Program-made: the position numbers and the translations under genes
Part shown: positions 1-11,400 of the stretch, in pieces
How the letters are laid out: each line of letters starts with the position of its first letter
Numbering within the stretch: position 1 is the stretch's first letter
Source: Hyposmocoma kahamanoa
Taxonomy: Eukaryota; Arthropoda; Insecta; Lepidoptera; Cosmopterigidae
Direction: 5' to 3'
NCBI RefSeq assembly: GCF_003589595.1
Contig: NW_020654422.1
Location: 13,491,682 to 13,555,681, forward strand
Length of the DNA stretch: 64,000 nucleotides
The notes under the pieces: generated by a model
What the model was told of the DNA's origin: nothing
The model's database searches: none
The model's input: only the letters and a program-made list of their open reading frames with translations

Positions 1-30
1 TATAATAAGATGTTAATAATAAATTTATCT

Positions 31-204
31 AAATTTATAAGAGATTTTTTTTGCGAAACACTTCGTTGGCTACATTTGTGAAAAAATTATAATATAATTA
101 TTTCCAGTAATTCTGTTTTTTTGTGTCTACTCAAAAGTTTACGTTACGGGGTATCACAAAAATAGCCAACGAAGTGTTTCGCAAAAAAAATCTCTTATAA
201 ATTT
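31..204. repeat. Hairpin element with 42-bp perfect inverted repeats
   Basis: Positions 31-72 and 163-204 are perfect reverse complements (42 bp each), including an 8-base T run matched by an 8-base A run. They enclose about 90 bp of unrelated AT-rich DNA. This is the architecture of a small foldback MITE. No flanking target duplication could be fixed. Family unknown. Confidence 0.75.
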
Positions 205-244
205 ATGATGATCTATAATTATACCTTTATTTTATAATTAACTT

Positions 245-330
245 GCAACTGCCATGGATAGGCATGTAGCTTACCATCAGGCGCACGGCAAGTTCGTCCT
301 GCCCCTAATTTAAAAAAAAATATAAATAAA
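245..330 (-). repeat. SINE-A 3' fragment
   Basis: The segment matches the end of the SINE-A repeat seen complete elsewhere in the window (for example 7525-7795). It has the block for GGCGTGTCGCTTACCACCAGG with changes, then GCACGGCAAGTTCGTCCTG, then an A-rich tail. Only the last 80 bp or so are present, so it is a truncated copy or relic. Confidence 0.6.
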
Positions 331-468
331 AGTAAGTTTACAAATTATATTTTAAATTTTAATTGCCCGATATTGTGCTTGAAGGGGAAAAAAGCGATTT
401 CGTTCAACGACGGCGTTACAAAGTTAACAAATTTAGCCGATTATAACTCAAGAAACGAATTCCTTATG

Positions 469-536
469 AAACTTCAAATCGTTAGACCAAATCTGTTAAA
501 TTTCTTTAACAGATTTGGTCTAACGATTTGAAGTTT
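469..536. repeat. Perfect 32-bp stem hairpin
   Basis: Arms 469-500 and 505-536 are perfect reverse complements separated by a 4-nt TTTC loop. Such a perfect long stem with a minimal loop indicates a recent template-switch (fold-back) event or a tiny foldback element. No gene lies on either side. Confidence 0.8.
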
Positions 537-789
537 ACTGTTTTAATTATACTATTGTAGTTGTAATTACATTATGCAAATAAAATAAATAAATAAATTA
601 TTGTAAGAGTCGTTAAATTAACGAAGAATCTAGCTCACTACCGCTGGGATTCAAGTGTACCTACAGAAAATAGGTATCTCCTGGTTAAGCTTGTCCCACG
701 GCCTACCTTATCTTGATATTGTAGTCTAATTGTGATCAAGAAAAAGAAATACACTATAAAAAAGTACAACTCATCATCAACTCATTTAT

Positions 790-1030
790 ACGACTTACTG
801 CTGAGCACGGGTCTATTCTCAGGCGAGAGTTTAGTCCGTAGTCCGCTACGCACGCCCAATGTGGGTTGTGAACCTTCTTCGTCGTGCAGATTTCATCACG
901 ATGCTTTGCTTCACCGAAAAGCTAACGGTAAATCTCAATTAAAACTCAGAGGCGGCAAGTCCGAATTCGAACACACCGACTCTGCTAGAGAGGCGGTTGC
1001 TCAAGCCTTCTTCTTCTTCTTGGGGTACCA
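790..1030 (-). repeat. Decayed LINE/SINE-associated tail sequence
   Basis: The stretch beginning TGCTGAGCACGGGTCT and containing TTTCATCACGATG and GCTTCACCG resembles a common interspersed repeat tail in lepidopteran genomes, recognised from familiarity and not from a search. It adjoins the RTE-like LINE fragment at 1035-1570 and probably belongs to the same insertion. The long reading frames here (for example 732-1058) do not look like protein genes. Confidence 0.4.
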
Positions 1031-1034
1031 TCTC

Positions 1035-1570
1035 CTACCGGAGGTCAACTATCATTAGGGCTATCTGTATTTTAGACACAGCGGATCTTGTGCTTAGGTT
1101 AAGCCATGTCCGGAAATTTTTAAGCCACGAGGTACGCCTTCTACCAGGTGGTCGCTTTCCCTGTACCTTTCCTTGCATAATTAGTCGGACTAGGTCGTAT
1201 TTATCATTATGCAATAAATGACCAAAGTACTGTAGTTTGCATTTTTTGACAGTACTCAAGACCTCTAATTTCTTATTCACCATTTGCAATACTCTTTCAT
1301 TGGAAACTCTATCCGTCCACGATAATTTAAAATTCTTCTGTGGACCCTCATTTCAAATGCTTCTAAGCGATTGATTATATTTTGGGTTAAGGTCCAGGAC
1401 TCTACGCCATTCAAAAGAACCGAAAATACGTAGCAACCTGCCAAATGCACTCTGGTATAGATCTTCAAGGATCGATTGCAGAGTAGATGACTCAACTTTA
1501 GAAATACCTTACGTGCTTGTTCAATCCGTTATTTGATCTCCACGCTATGATCACATATTGGTAGAACCAA
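1035..1570 (-). mobile_element. RTE-like non-LTR retrotransposon, RT C-terminal fragment
   Basis: On the minus strand two reading frames (1277-1495, then 1035-1289) give a continuous C-terminal reverse-transcriptase tail split by a frameshift. The hallmarks are CYVFSVLLNGVESWTL, NRLEAFEMRVHRRIL, LQYFGHLLHNDKY, GKRPPGRRRTSWLKN and a final AVSKIQIALMI-type block. Upstream at 1500-1560 a further piece reads RIEQARKVFLKL with an in-frame stop just before it. These motifs are typical of the end of the endonuclease-RT protein of an insect LINE of RTE-like type. Catalytic RT domains are absent, so the copy is 5'-truncated and dead. Confidence 0.75.
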
Positions 1571-2480
1571 TAGGCTAAATTGGCTTTTTTAAAATAAATC
1601 TAGTTTGTCATTAAAATTTGTGTCCTGAACATGGGCAGTCGTGTCTCTGTAAATATTAGATACAGTTACCATCACTGTCGTGTCAATCCAAAACACTATA
1701 AATAAATTACAAGAATCGTTCTGCTGATAATAAGGAAAAATATATTTATTAGTTTTTCAATAGAAATAGCTTATTTTACAAAACAAAATTTTAACGACAA
1801 TTTTAACTACTTTATATATTAAATATAATTATTATTTATATCTAAAGCGCAAATAAAAAAAATAAAAAACCACCAACCTTTTCCCACAATGCTGTTTTTG
1901 CTGTTAATTGTACTATCATCAAATACATTTATTTTTGAAGAGTGTTATGTTGAACAGCAATGATGGAGCATTCTTTAATGATATTGGATTCTTACTTGAA
2001 ACTTAACATTTATAACATAACCATCGATATCTGAGCACATGTTACAAGTAACAAAGGTCACATTGTTTGTGATACATCGCCGACTTTTGTCCAACAACTC
2101 TGTTTAAACTTGAATGGGTTGTTTTTAAAAAATCCCCATACATGTTGCCCGTACAATAGATGTTTTCGTTTCTTAAGAATTACACGCCAAGAGAATAAAC
2201 AATTTCGTATTCGATGTACTACTGTATGTCTCTATTGTTTTTTTCGATGGAAGCGTTTACTTTGAAATGCAAAATCACTTTCCTATTGTCTGCAGCATTC
2301 ACCACTATATTTAACAAGTCTGATACAAGATTTTTCTACAAAAATGTATCAGTAATGATAATGGGCTGCATAGTTCCTGAATAAACAAACATAGTACCAA
2401 ACACCGAACGTATCTGGATCTGGCACTCGCTATCACCGACATGTGAGGTGTGACCTCCGCTGAAATAATGCCCGTTATTT
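1571..2480. other. No gene recognised
   Basis: AT-rich DNA without a convincing ORF, splice structure or repeat family. The reading frame at 2311-2499 (-) shows no recognisable domain and runs into the LINE tail that starts near 2481. Confidence 0.4.
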
Positions 2481-2865
2481 TTATACTTGAAAACGTCATT
2501 TTTAAAGCTACTGCTCGTTCACTACGCTGACCTCCCTGAGAAGAACGAGCAAAAAAACTCTAGGGATTGCTCTTTTCAAATAAACTTAAATGCTATGGAA
2601 TACACTTTGAATCATAATTGTGTGGAATATAGACTCTTGTTGTCTTTCCATACTTCTTTATCTTAAACATACTCTTCAATTTTGTAATATGACTTTTCAA
2701 TTAAAATACTTTTAATGTAAGTTTTAAACTTTAGGAAATGATAATCTTAATATATTCTCCGGAATGTTATTGTAAAAGCGTATACAGTTCCCCATAGAAG
2801 AATCGTTTACCTTAGCTAAACGAAATCGTGGACCATGAGGTTGGACTAAGTTCTAAGGTTAATAT
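2481..2865 (-). mobile_element. Jockey-like LINE 3' end (second copy)
   Basis: The segment is closely similar to 10290-10680. Both contain CTCGTTCACTACGCTGAC, GAGAAGAACGAGC (or a near variant), AACTCTAGGGATTGCTC, a CTTTCCATAC block and AACGAAATCGTGG. The longer copy at 10225-11060 shows this is the 3' end of a jockey-type LINE read on the minus strand. Here only the untranslated and extreme C-terminal part survives. A TTTGACTTTGACTT run follows near 2863. Confidence 0.75.
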
Positions 2866-4299
2866 TTGACTTTGACTTAAAGTATAACCTTCATTGCTCG
2901 CTGACTGATAACGTGGCGCATTGGCAGGGTCCAAAGTAACTTGTCCATTTTTATTCATTTAATAAAAATTCGAAAATTTGTGTATTCAAGAAAATGGAGC
3001 TCATTTCGTGCAACTAATTACTTAGATTACCATTTTTTTTTCGTTTTATTAAAATATGTTAAGATTTCATGGTTTTTTTTTTCATTTAATTAGCCAATTT
3101 TGTGAGAGAGATTTTATTCTTATAATTAACCTTATACCCTAAAAGTGCAGGGTGCATTTTTTTCAGATTAAAGATCAGATTCCCGCGTGTTGCTAGAAAT
3201 TTTCGAAAATCTATGAATTTAGTTTTATTTCTTTTCAAAAATAAAGGAATGTTTCCTTTAAGTAAAAATTTCTATCTCTAGTATTTAGTACTTTCCCTCC
3301 AGGTGGCATTACAAATTTCCACCCGGTATAAGAATATGTCAAATTATGTCTTCATCCCAAAATTAATTATATCCGTTTAGCGTTATTTCAACATAAAATA
3401 ATATGTCGTTTCTTGTTATATCCAATTCCCAAATTAATAACATTACAAAAAGTATTTAATAGTTTTAAGTAATATTACTGTATTGTATTATCTGTGGTAA
3501 TATAATTAATTAATTGTACGGACTATGACATATCCCCGTATAACTCAATGATTTTAATGTAACTAAATGCCATTCACGATAAAACGATTTCAAGTGCAAT
3601 GAGAAAGCCCCTCTATAGACTGTACTTTAATACACCAACTGGTGAATTCGATCATCCTGGGATATCACAGAGCCGTTACACACGGCGAGTTTGAGCAGCG
3701 ATGCAAACTCATATACCATTTGTTTGGATTTAGTACTTTTTTGTATTAATTTATTGTTGACAAGGAAGTGACCTCGTGAGGCATGCTTTGAAAAACATCG
3801 GTTGTTCTCTATTTATAATATATATACTAATATTGAAATGGACCTACACCAATATCCTACTAAAGAGTGAGGGAGAAAATCGATTGAGTTAATTCTCAGC
3901 ATATTGAATATTTTACATTTTAACGAACATTTGTAAATAAATAAACGCACCCTCCCAGATCTAAATAAATACAGTCAACAGCACACTTAGATGGCATGAA
4001 GGTGTATTTAAATTGTAAGTATAAAGAGAGAGTTGATGTCCGAACATAATTTAAACATATGCTACTACCAATCAATCAATCTGCTACTACCTTAATGAGT
4101 ACTATGAAGATCAAGAAAGCTGCGTTGTTTATGTATTTCTTGTAGACACATTATTCTGTTATTTAAACACCCCATCGGTACAAAAGTAATAAGAGTAAAA
4201 GTAATAGATTTTATCTATTTGTTAAATTAATCGGTCATAACAAACGAAGTTACATTATGCACATAATGTGTGCTTGATAATGATGAATTGAGTTTATTC
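2866..4299. other. No gene recognised
   Basis: Long AT-rich interval with no credible coding sequence. Nothing here shows the frame length, codon texture or splice signals of a gene. Confidence 0.4.
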
Positions 4300-4575
4300 A
4301 GGACACGCCTAAACGTAAGAGTGTGGCTTAAGCGGTATTAAGCGACACGCCTATCCGTAACAGTTACCACGCAGAGCTTTAATTCGCAAAGATCTGAGGG
4401 ACACTACCACTGCGCTTGTCATTCTGAGACATAAGTTGACAAGTCCCATGTGCCAGTAACTTCACCAGCATCCTTACCCTTCATTAATGCTCACATTACA
4501 GCGTGGCAATAGAAATATGTAAGGTGGGACTTCCCTGGACGAACTCTTTCACAAGGAGATCTACTGCTACTAAAA
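4300..4575 (+). repeat. SINE-A copy
   Basis: Contains the ordered SINE-A blocks: TTAAGCGACACGCCTATCCG, CAGAGCTTTAATTCGCAAAG, GAGACATAAGTTGACAAGTC, CTTCACCAGCATCCTTACCC, CTTCCCTGGACGAACTCTTT and a terminal TCTACTGCTACT. The same order recurs about fourteen times in this window on both strands. Complete minus-strand copies end in an A-rich tail, so the element's own sense strand is opposite to the + strand here. Confidence 0.8.
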
Positions 4576-4865
4576 AGTGTCCAAGTTATAAGGAAATATG
4601 GGATAATATGATCCGCTTCGATCACTGATGAGTGGGCTTTCAATCAAATATAATACTATCATATTGTTGTCGGTATAAAGGTTTATTTATTAAAATATCA
4701 ATCACTTTGCCAGATAAGATAACCTGCTCATCCGTAAATTGATTTGGATGGAAGTGGATAACTTTAATTGCAAAAAAAAATATGTTATGGACCTCGATAA
4801 CCTTTTTCCATTAAATGGAGGGTTTTTTGATTCCAATATTATTTACAAAAAAATGCTTCAGAAGT

Positions 4866-5055
4866 GTTCAAGTGGCCGAACGGTTATCATGCTGGTCAGC
4901 CACGCAGAGGTTTCGGGTTCAATACCTGGGCTGGGTAAAATTATTGTATGGCCTACATTTAATTTGTGGCCTGTCTATGTGTGCGTCCATGGCATCCGCA
5001 ATACAGGGTTTCCCAAGCAGATCCTATGATGAGTGTGTCGTTATTATTATAAAAA
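4866..5055 (+). repeat. tRNA-derived SINE-V copy
   Basis: Starts with a pol III A-box-like GTGGCCGAACGG and a decayed B-box (GGTTCAATACC). A body follows containing TTTGTGGCCTGTCTATGTGT and a TTATTATTAT tail. The same layout occurs with better boxes at 16330-16570, and on the minus strand at 34945-35150. The overlapping ORFs are read-through of this repeat. Confidence 0.7.
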
Positions 5056-5149
5056 AATATAGTGGGGTAAGGTCTCCAATCATGGAACACATAGTAAACC
5101 TACGTTCCTAGTCATACAATAAGGCTTTAACTAAGTGTAATGCGTGAGG

Positions 5150-5390
5150 TTTGGCGGTTCACTTTTAACCAAGGTCGTCGACCTACCGGCCGGCGAAACT
5201 GAAAGCTCCAGTCACGTGATTATGGGGTGCGCGGGCGCAAGGAGGGGGAGGGGGGAGCAACGCAGGAATAGTAAAACCTTCTCTTTAGTTCAAGCAGTTT
5301 GCAGTTGAAACGGAAAGGCTTACGATAGCGCACGTCGTTCGCTCTCTGAAAAACGTGTTGTACCTTTGTGAATTAAAAAGTGAGTGAGAA
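5150..5390 (+). promoter_or_regulatory. GC-rich promoter and 5' UTR region of the antiporter gene
   Basis: In an otherwise AT-rich window this interval is conspicuously GC-rich, with CCGGCCGGCG near 5188 and a long G-rich run near 5240. It contains an E-box-like CACGTG near 5214. No TATA box is apparent at a suitable distance. It lies directly upstream of the inferred first coding exon (5399-5478). The transcription start is not resolved; a site around 5285-5330 is plausible from the sequence change. Calling it a promoter is inference from base composition and position. Confidence 0.5.
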
Positions 5391-5399
5391 ATGAAATAA
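5391..5399 (+). promoter_or_regulatory. Two-codon uORF overlapping the main start
   Basis: The sequence reads ATGAAATAATG. An upstream ATG-AAA-TAA ends with its stop codon sharing one base with the inferred main ATG at 5399-5401. Ribosomes that translate the mini-ORF would terminate on top of the main start, a layout known to permit reinitiation or to damp initiation. The relevance depends on the exon-1 assignment. Confidence 0.45.
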
Positions 5400-5478
5400 T
5401 GTCGCACAATAGTTTGCATTATCATTACGACAGTTTGCCCGATAGTGTTCACGAAACAGACCCGCTGAATAAAAGTAG
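5399..5478 (+). CDS. SLC9B: NHA antiporter exon 1 (inferred)
   Basis: ATG at 5399 opens 26 codons rich in Ser, His, Tyr and Asp. The exon ends in AG|GTAAGT with two bases (AG) left over. Exon 2 begins with a single A, restoring an AGA (Arg) codon, so the phases fit. The exon lies just behind a GC-rich promoter-like stretch. N-termini of this family are poorly conserved, so homology cannot confirm it. The 17,248-bp intron that follows could hide a further exon. Confidence 0.55.
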
Positions 5479-8400
5479 GTAAGTTTTATTTCGGAAAAAT
5501 TATCAAATAATATTATGTTTATATCTTGTGTTTTTATTACCGTTTTTAAGGTTAGGCGTTTTCAGTTCACTGTAGGTGTAAGTGTAGAAATTTTTAAATG
5601 TTATAATATGATATGTGACTTAAAGGGTACCTTTGTTCGACAATATTTGTTCAGTTGTCATGTTGGAACGTGAAAATGGTAAATTCACATATAACACCTT
5701 CGGAAAAATTTTAATTTCATTTTTCAACGACATCGCTGTAGATAATTAGTGTGCAAGGAAATGACTGTTGTAATTATAATTACATAATGTTACTAGGTAC
5801 ATACATTAGGTTTCTAAAGAATTCAAAATAAATTTTAGAGGATTAATTACATTCGAGTTTCGATTTAAAACTTAGTATGTTTACTTTACAGAACTTACAT
5901 ATAGACGTCCTGGGTCCCACAGGACGTGTGCTAATATTATTTACGGAAATCATTCTCCGATAACTTCTTTCACTGACTGTGTAGTCGTGTAACTGCTATA
6001 AGGTGTCAATTAGATTATACCGACTATGGGTGGGTGATGGTAAATCTACATTAATTTTCACTTTTTCACATTAAATTTGCATTAATTATCATTAAATTTC
6101 CATTAATTAACATTAAATTTCCATTAATGCACATTAAATTTCAATTAATTTACATAAAATTTACATTTATCTATATTAAATTTCCTTAAATTGACATTAA
6201 ATAAAAAAATTACCCAAATCATACCATAAACAGAAATTAACGTATGTATATACGTTATATACGTACTGTACCAAGACAATGCATGTCCACCACATTTTAA
6301 AAATGTGCAAATTTCGTAAATATAGCTACCTATATACCTACGTATAATAATATAGTATATGCAAAGGCTCTGTTTTGTTAAAGCGTATTAGTCACTATGA
6401 TTAACTCGTAATGCGCTATATGTAAATAAAGTTTTACGATCGTAAGTTAATTTGATTCTTGGTTCTTTAACCTTCTTTGAAACTTAGCTATGCACAATGC
6501 TACGAACTTTCTTACGTTACTTGTTTACGTTCTTCGTGTAGATTGTTTATTGCCACTTACTTAGGTTATAAAGGAATGTAATGGTATTAGATAATTTAGG
6601 TAGGTATTTGATGTCAAAAATAAATTACATACAACCTATTGATAAAGTCTGACTTGCATAATCAAAAAGACTTTCTAACTCAAATGATATTTTGAAACAG
6701 GGATTCAAATAATCTATGGTAACCAGAGATGGCCAAGTGCCCGGGTTTTAACCCGGCACTTTTCTTGACAAGTTTCACGTACCTGTAATTTCACCAGCAC
6801 CCTTGCCCTTCAAAACTGGAACACAATAATGCTGACATTACTGTTTGGCGGCAAAAATAGATAAGCTGGCAGTACTACCCTGGAGGAACTCATTCACAAG
6901 GAGCTCTACTGCTACCTAAATATTTGTTATTAATCGAGTTTTGTTCATATTGAATGATATTATTACAAAATGTTTATTGCTTTCTAATCTGAATGATTTG
7001 CCTTTCTATTGAATCGATTCGCTTGAAAATCGTCAGACCGTATGCACTTTAATCGATCTTCATAAAAATCGATCGTAATTTGCATCCTTAGTCGTGATAA
7101 TCCACAGTACGTCTAGGTGGGTGATATTGGGTAGTATAGCTCCTTTTTCGTCTAAAAAAGGCTTTTTTTATATCTAAATTTGTTGAAAAACCCGGACAGG
7201 TTAATTGGGTTTTAACTGTCTACACTGGAACAGTCTGCTCTGGTGTTGACAATTTCCATACACACAACAAAATGTATTTAGATCACAAGTATAGCGATTT
7301 GAGTAGACGCTGTTTTTGAACGGTTGAAACTAAATGTTAGGTCGTAGTTTAAAACTGATTCTCGAAGAAAGACGTCGATTCAGCAAAGATTGACGAGTGA
7401 ATTTTTACTCTTGAGTGAGATTGCAGGATTTGAATGGATTAGAGAACTTAGAAATCATAATATTCATGATTAATTCATTTGTGAAAACACAGATTGTATA
7501 GAAGTTGACATGTTCAAAGCAAGTAGTATAGCAGCAGTGCTTACTTGTGAATGAGTTCGTTCAGGGAAGCACTGCCAGTGTAGTAGCAATGTCAGCATTA
7601 CTGTTTTGTGGTTTTGAAGGATAAGGGTGCTGATGAAATTACAGGCACATGGGACTTGTCAACTTATTTCTCACCGCGACGGGCGCAATGGCAGTGCCCC
7701 TCAGATCTTTGCGATTTAAAGCTCTGAGTGGCACTGCAACTGTTATGAACAGGCGCACGACTTGTTCGTCCCGTCACTTGATATTATAAAAAAAATGTAT
7801 AATTACACTGTGTCCCGCCAAACATTAGGTAAACAAATATTTGAGATATATTATACCGGTAGAGACTCACCATATTTATTCATGAATATTTGAACAATAT
7901 TATTATTATATATTGAGTATGTTAAAGTTACGATTAATCTTTTATAGTACAAAACTTGTACTGGATATTTATATGTTTCTAAATGTAACATTTATTACAT
8001 TAACTTGTAGTGATTCTCGTAGCTCAATAGTTTATACTGCTAATAAAATAATCTAAAATTTACAAGATAATAAATAAATCTTAGTCACCCGTTAAATCTA
8101 AGTGACCTTGAGCTGGTCAGAAAAACGTTTATGTCCATGCAACTTATTGCTCTTAGAGCGAAAAGGACGTTGCGAGTTTCACTTCCGCTCAGATCGTCGC
8201 CGATTCGTAACACACGACGTCATTTTCGCTCTTATTAACGTAAAGGTTTTTCTGACCGGCTTAATGCGATACCCACTCGATAAGTGTAGTGACTCCCTTA
8301 TTCACATGCACTTCATCAAACTAAACCAAGTGTAACATTTTTAAAAAATAATATGACCAATGAACTTAATAAGTCGGTCAGCAATTAAACGCGATTATTG

Positions 8401-11400
8401 TTACATGTGTCAATTCTAATGGTAATAATTTATTATTGTAAAATGTAACTAGGTGTGAAAATAATAATAATTTCAATAACGAGCACTAAAGGTATGGTCC
8501 CATACAAAAAATACACATTTTATTTTTTTCCTACTAAACTATTATATTAATGGCACAATGGGATATGACAATATTTAATTAGAACAATAAAATCTCTCGA
8601 TTGGCATTTTTTTTAAGGAAATATCGTGAAAAACAATCCAATGTCCGCAATATCGCAGATCCGATCCACTGTTTGCAGCAAAGTTAAGATAAATATAGTG
8701 TACCTACCTGTCCCCAATTACGTCAATTTTTAATATTCTTAATTGATTTTCCGAATCCCGAAAAGGTCTGGACATAAAAAATATTGTCGTAAGACAGTCT
8801 CCATTTTCTGTCTATGTTCTTCGAAAAAACTCTACCTATTCCTAACCCTGCTTATAAGTCGGGACCAACGCATCTAAAAAAAGTTATAATAAATTGTTTA
8901 TTAAATTAAAAAGAAGAATTTCCAACTCTATTACTCAAGCTACGTACGATATCAAGATCACTTCCGATTCCTGTTTCCTACCCAGAACTACCGGTTTGAA
9001 GGAAATTAATGATGTCAATCGACCTGTCCTTACTCCAATGCCATAACATACATCTCATGTGTTAGTACAAACACGTCTTTATAGGTATTAATAATATATA
9101 CATTCACGTTTATTACGTGTTTTGTAATTAGGGTTGTCAAATTATTGATTTTTTTCTTTTCTATAAATGTAAACAACTACTTACTTGGTACTTGGTGCAA
9201 CGGGCTGGTGTCCGCAACTCGACGTCAAGGCGCCTATTTTGCGTGTAGTGGGTGCAGGGTCCTACTCGTGCCACCCAAGCTCCTCCAGGAATTTCAGCAG
9301 CCTCTAGTAAACTAAATAATGTAAACGTAAAAAAAGTAAATGTAAACAACTAATAAATGTTTCTAATCGTACCATTGTAATTGTGCACCCATGGACACAT
9401 AATTAGACGTACATTCCATTTTTATTTTTAAAACGCAAGAATACAAAAATGTTGTTATCATTGAAGAAATAATTTCTCCCGGTTTTAAAAACTCAAATGT
9501 TCATAAAAGGACTTATGAAAATGACATTTATACCAGTTTTAAAAGTGCATAATAATATTTGATCAATCAAGTTTTTATTAAGTTAATTAATTCTGGAAAT
9601 GCAAGGTGGCTCGAATTATGTGAACGGGGAACTATATTATCCCATAGTAGCCCAATGTGGTAAAAAGTTTTTTTCCCGTAACCAAGAATCTTTTACACTT
9701 TTTCCGCTACATAGCTGTAATACAATTGGTTTTTACTGAAATGCATTTTTTTAAAATTGTGTGTAACAATAATAATAACATTACTGTTGGAAACTACATA
9801 CATAGGTATAGGTAGCCTAGTAGGAAATAGCTACTGCTGAATTTAAAGATCGACGTTTCGAGGCTCATTTTCATGCTAATTTCGGGACGAACACTCGTGC
9901 GCCTGGTGGTAAGCGACACGCCTGTCGGTAAGCGTCACGCCTGTTGCAAAGATCTGACGTACACAGCCACCGCGCCCGTCATTCTGACTCATAAGGTGAA
10001 AAGTCCCATATGTCGTTAAAAACCGAAACGTACCTAATAATGCTCAGTTTTGTTAGCTCAGTGTTTGGCGGCAGAAATAGGTAATTCCCTGGACGAAATC
10101 TTTCACAATCTACTGCTACTAAAAGTTACGTACATACGTGAAACTTTAATAGCAACACCTCTGGCTAACGTTGAAGAAACATCGTGATGAAACCTCCACG
10201 TCGAAAGAGGTTCACAGCCCTTGGATAACATGTCAAAGTCAAAGTCAAAGATCATTTATTCTATAGGTAAAATAAATTTATACTTGAAAACGTAACGTCA
10301 CATTTACATTACATTAAGCTAATGCTCGTTCACTACGCTGACTTCCCTGAGAAGAATGAGCAAGAAACTCTAGGGATTGCTCTTTTCAAATAAACTTAAA
10401 TGCTATCGAATACACTTTGAATCAAATTTGTGTAGATTCTGGAGCCGTGTCGTCTTTCCATACATCTTTATCTAACACGTAGTCTTCAATTTTGTAATAT
10501 GACTTTTCAATCAAAATATTCTTAATATAGTTTTTAAACTTAGGAATACATAGTTTTTAATCTTAATATATGCTTCGGAATCTTATTGTAAAAACGTATA
10601 CAGTTCCCCATAAAAATCGTTTACCTTGGTTAAACGAAATCGTGGTATCATGAGTTTGGACTTAGCTCTAAGGTTAATATTATGGATATCTTGTTTTTTA
10701 TTGAAATTATGTATATTTTTATGGGCATATAAAATATTTGAGTAAATGTACTGTGATGCCACAGTCATGATACCAGTCTCCTTAAACTTTTATCTGAGAG
10801 AAATCCGACAGCCTAGACGGTACACAGAACGAATCGCTCGTTTTTGCAATACAAATATGTTTTGAATATCTGCCGCTTTACCCCACATGAGAATCTCGTA
10901 GGACATTACACTATGGAAGTAACTAAAGTAAACTAGTCTAGCGGTACTAACATCGGTAAGCTCACGTATTCTGCGGACTGCGTATGAAGCAGAGCTTAAT
11001 CTGCTGGCCAGGGAAGATGAGTGTGACGTTCTCAGCCCGTAATGGGCCAAATGGGTCTCCTTAGTCGAGACCCAAAGGTGTGACCAAGGGGTGAGACATA
11101 TAATGGGTAGAAGATGGAATAAGAAGAAGACGTTTGAATGACTGAATCAACGGCCTAATTCCTCTCTTTAGAGAGCCTTAGAAGTTCGTTTCCCAACCAG
11201 TATTACCAACTAGACTAGCAAATGTCGTTAGACGGAAGGTTTAGTCACTAGTTGTCGCTAAAACTGTATTTGTCCTCCACATGAAAGAGCGACTCTTAAG
11301 TGACTCAACATAAGCTTATTAGCAAGAGCTCACCACAGAGACAAAAGATCAATGCACCTGAAATAACAAATCTACCATTGAGTAGGGCGTTTACAAAGTC

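Noticed and set aside
732..1058. 108-codon ORF near the window start
   Set aside because: It overlaps a known type of LINE-associated tail and has low-complexity Ser/Phe runs.
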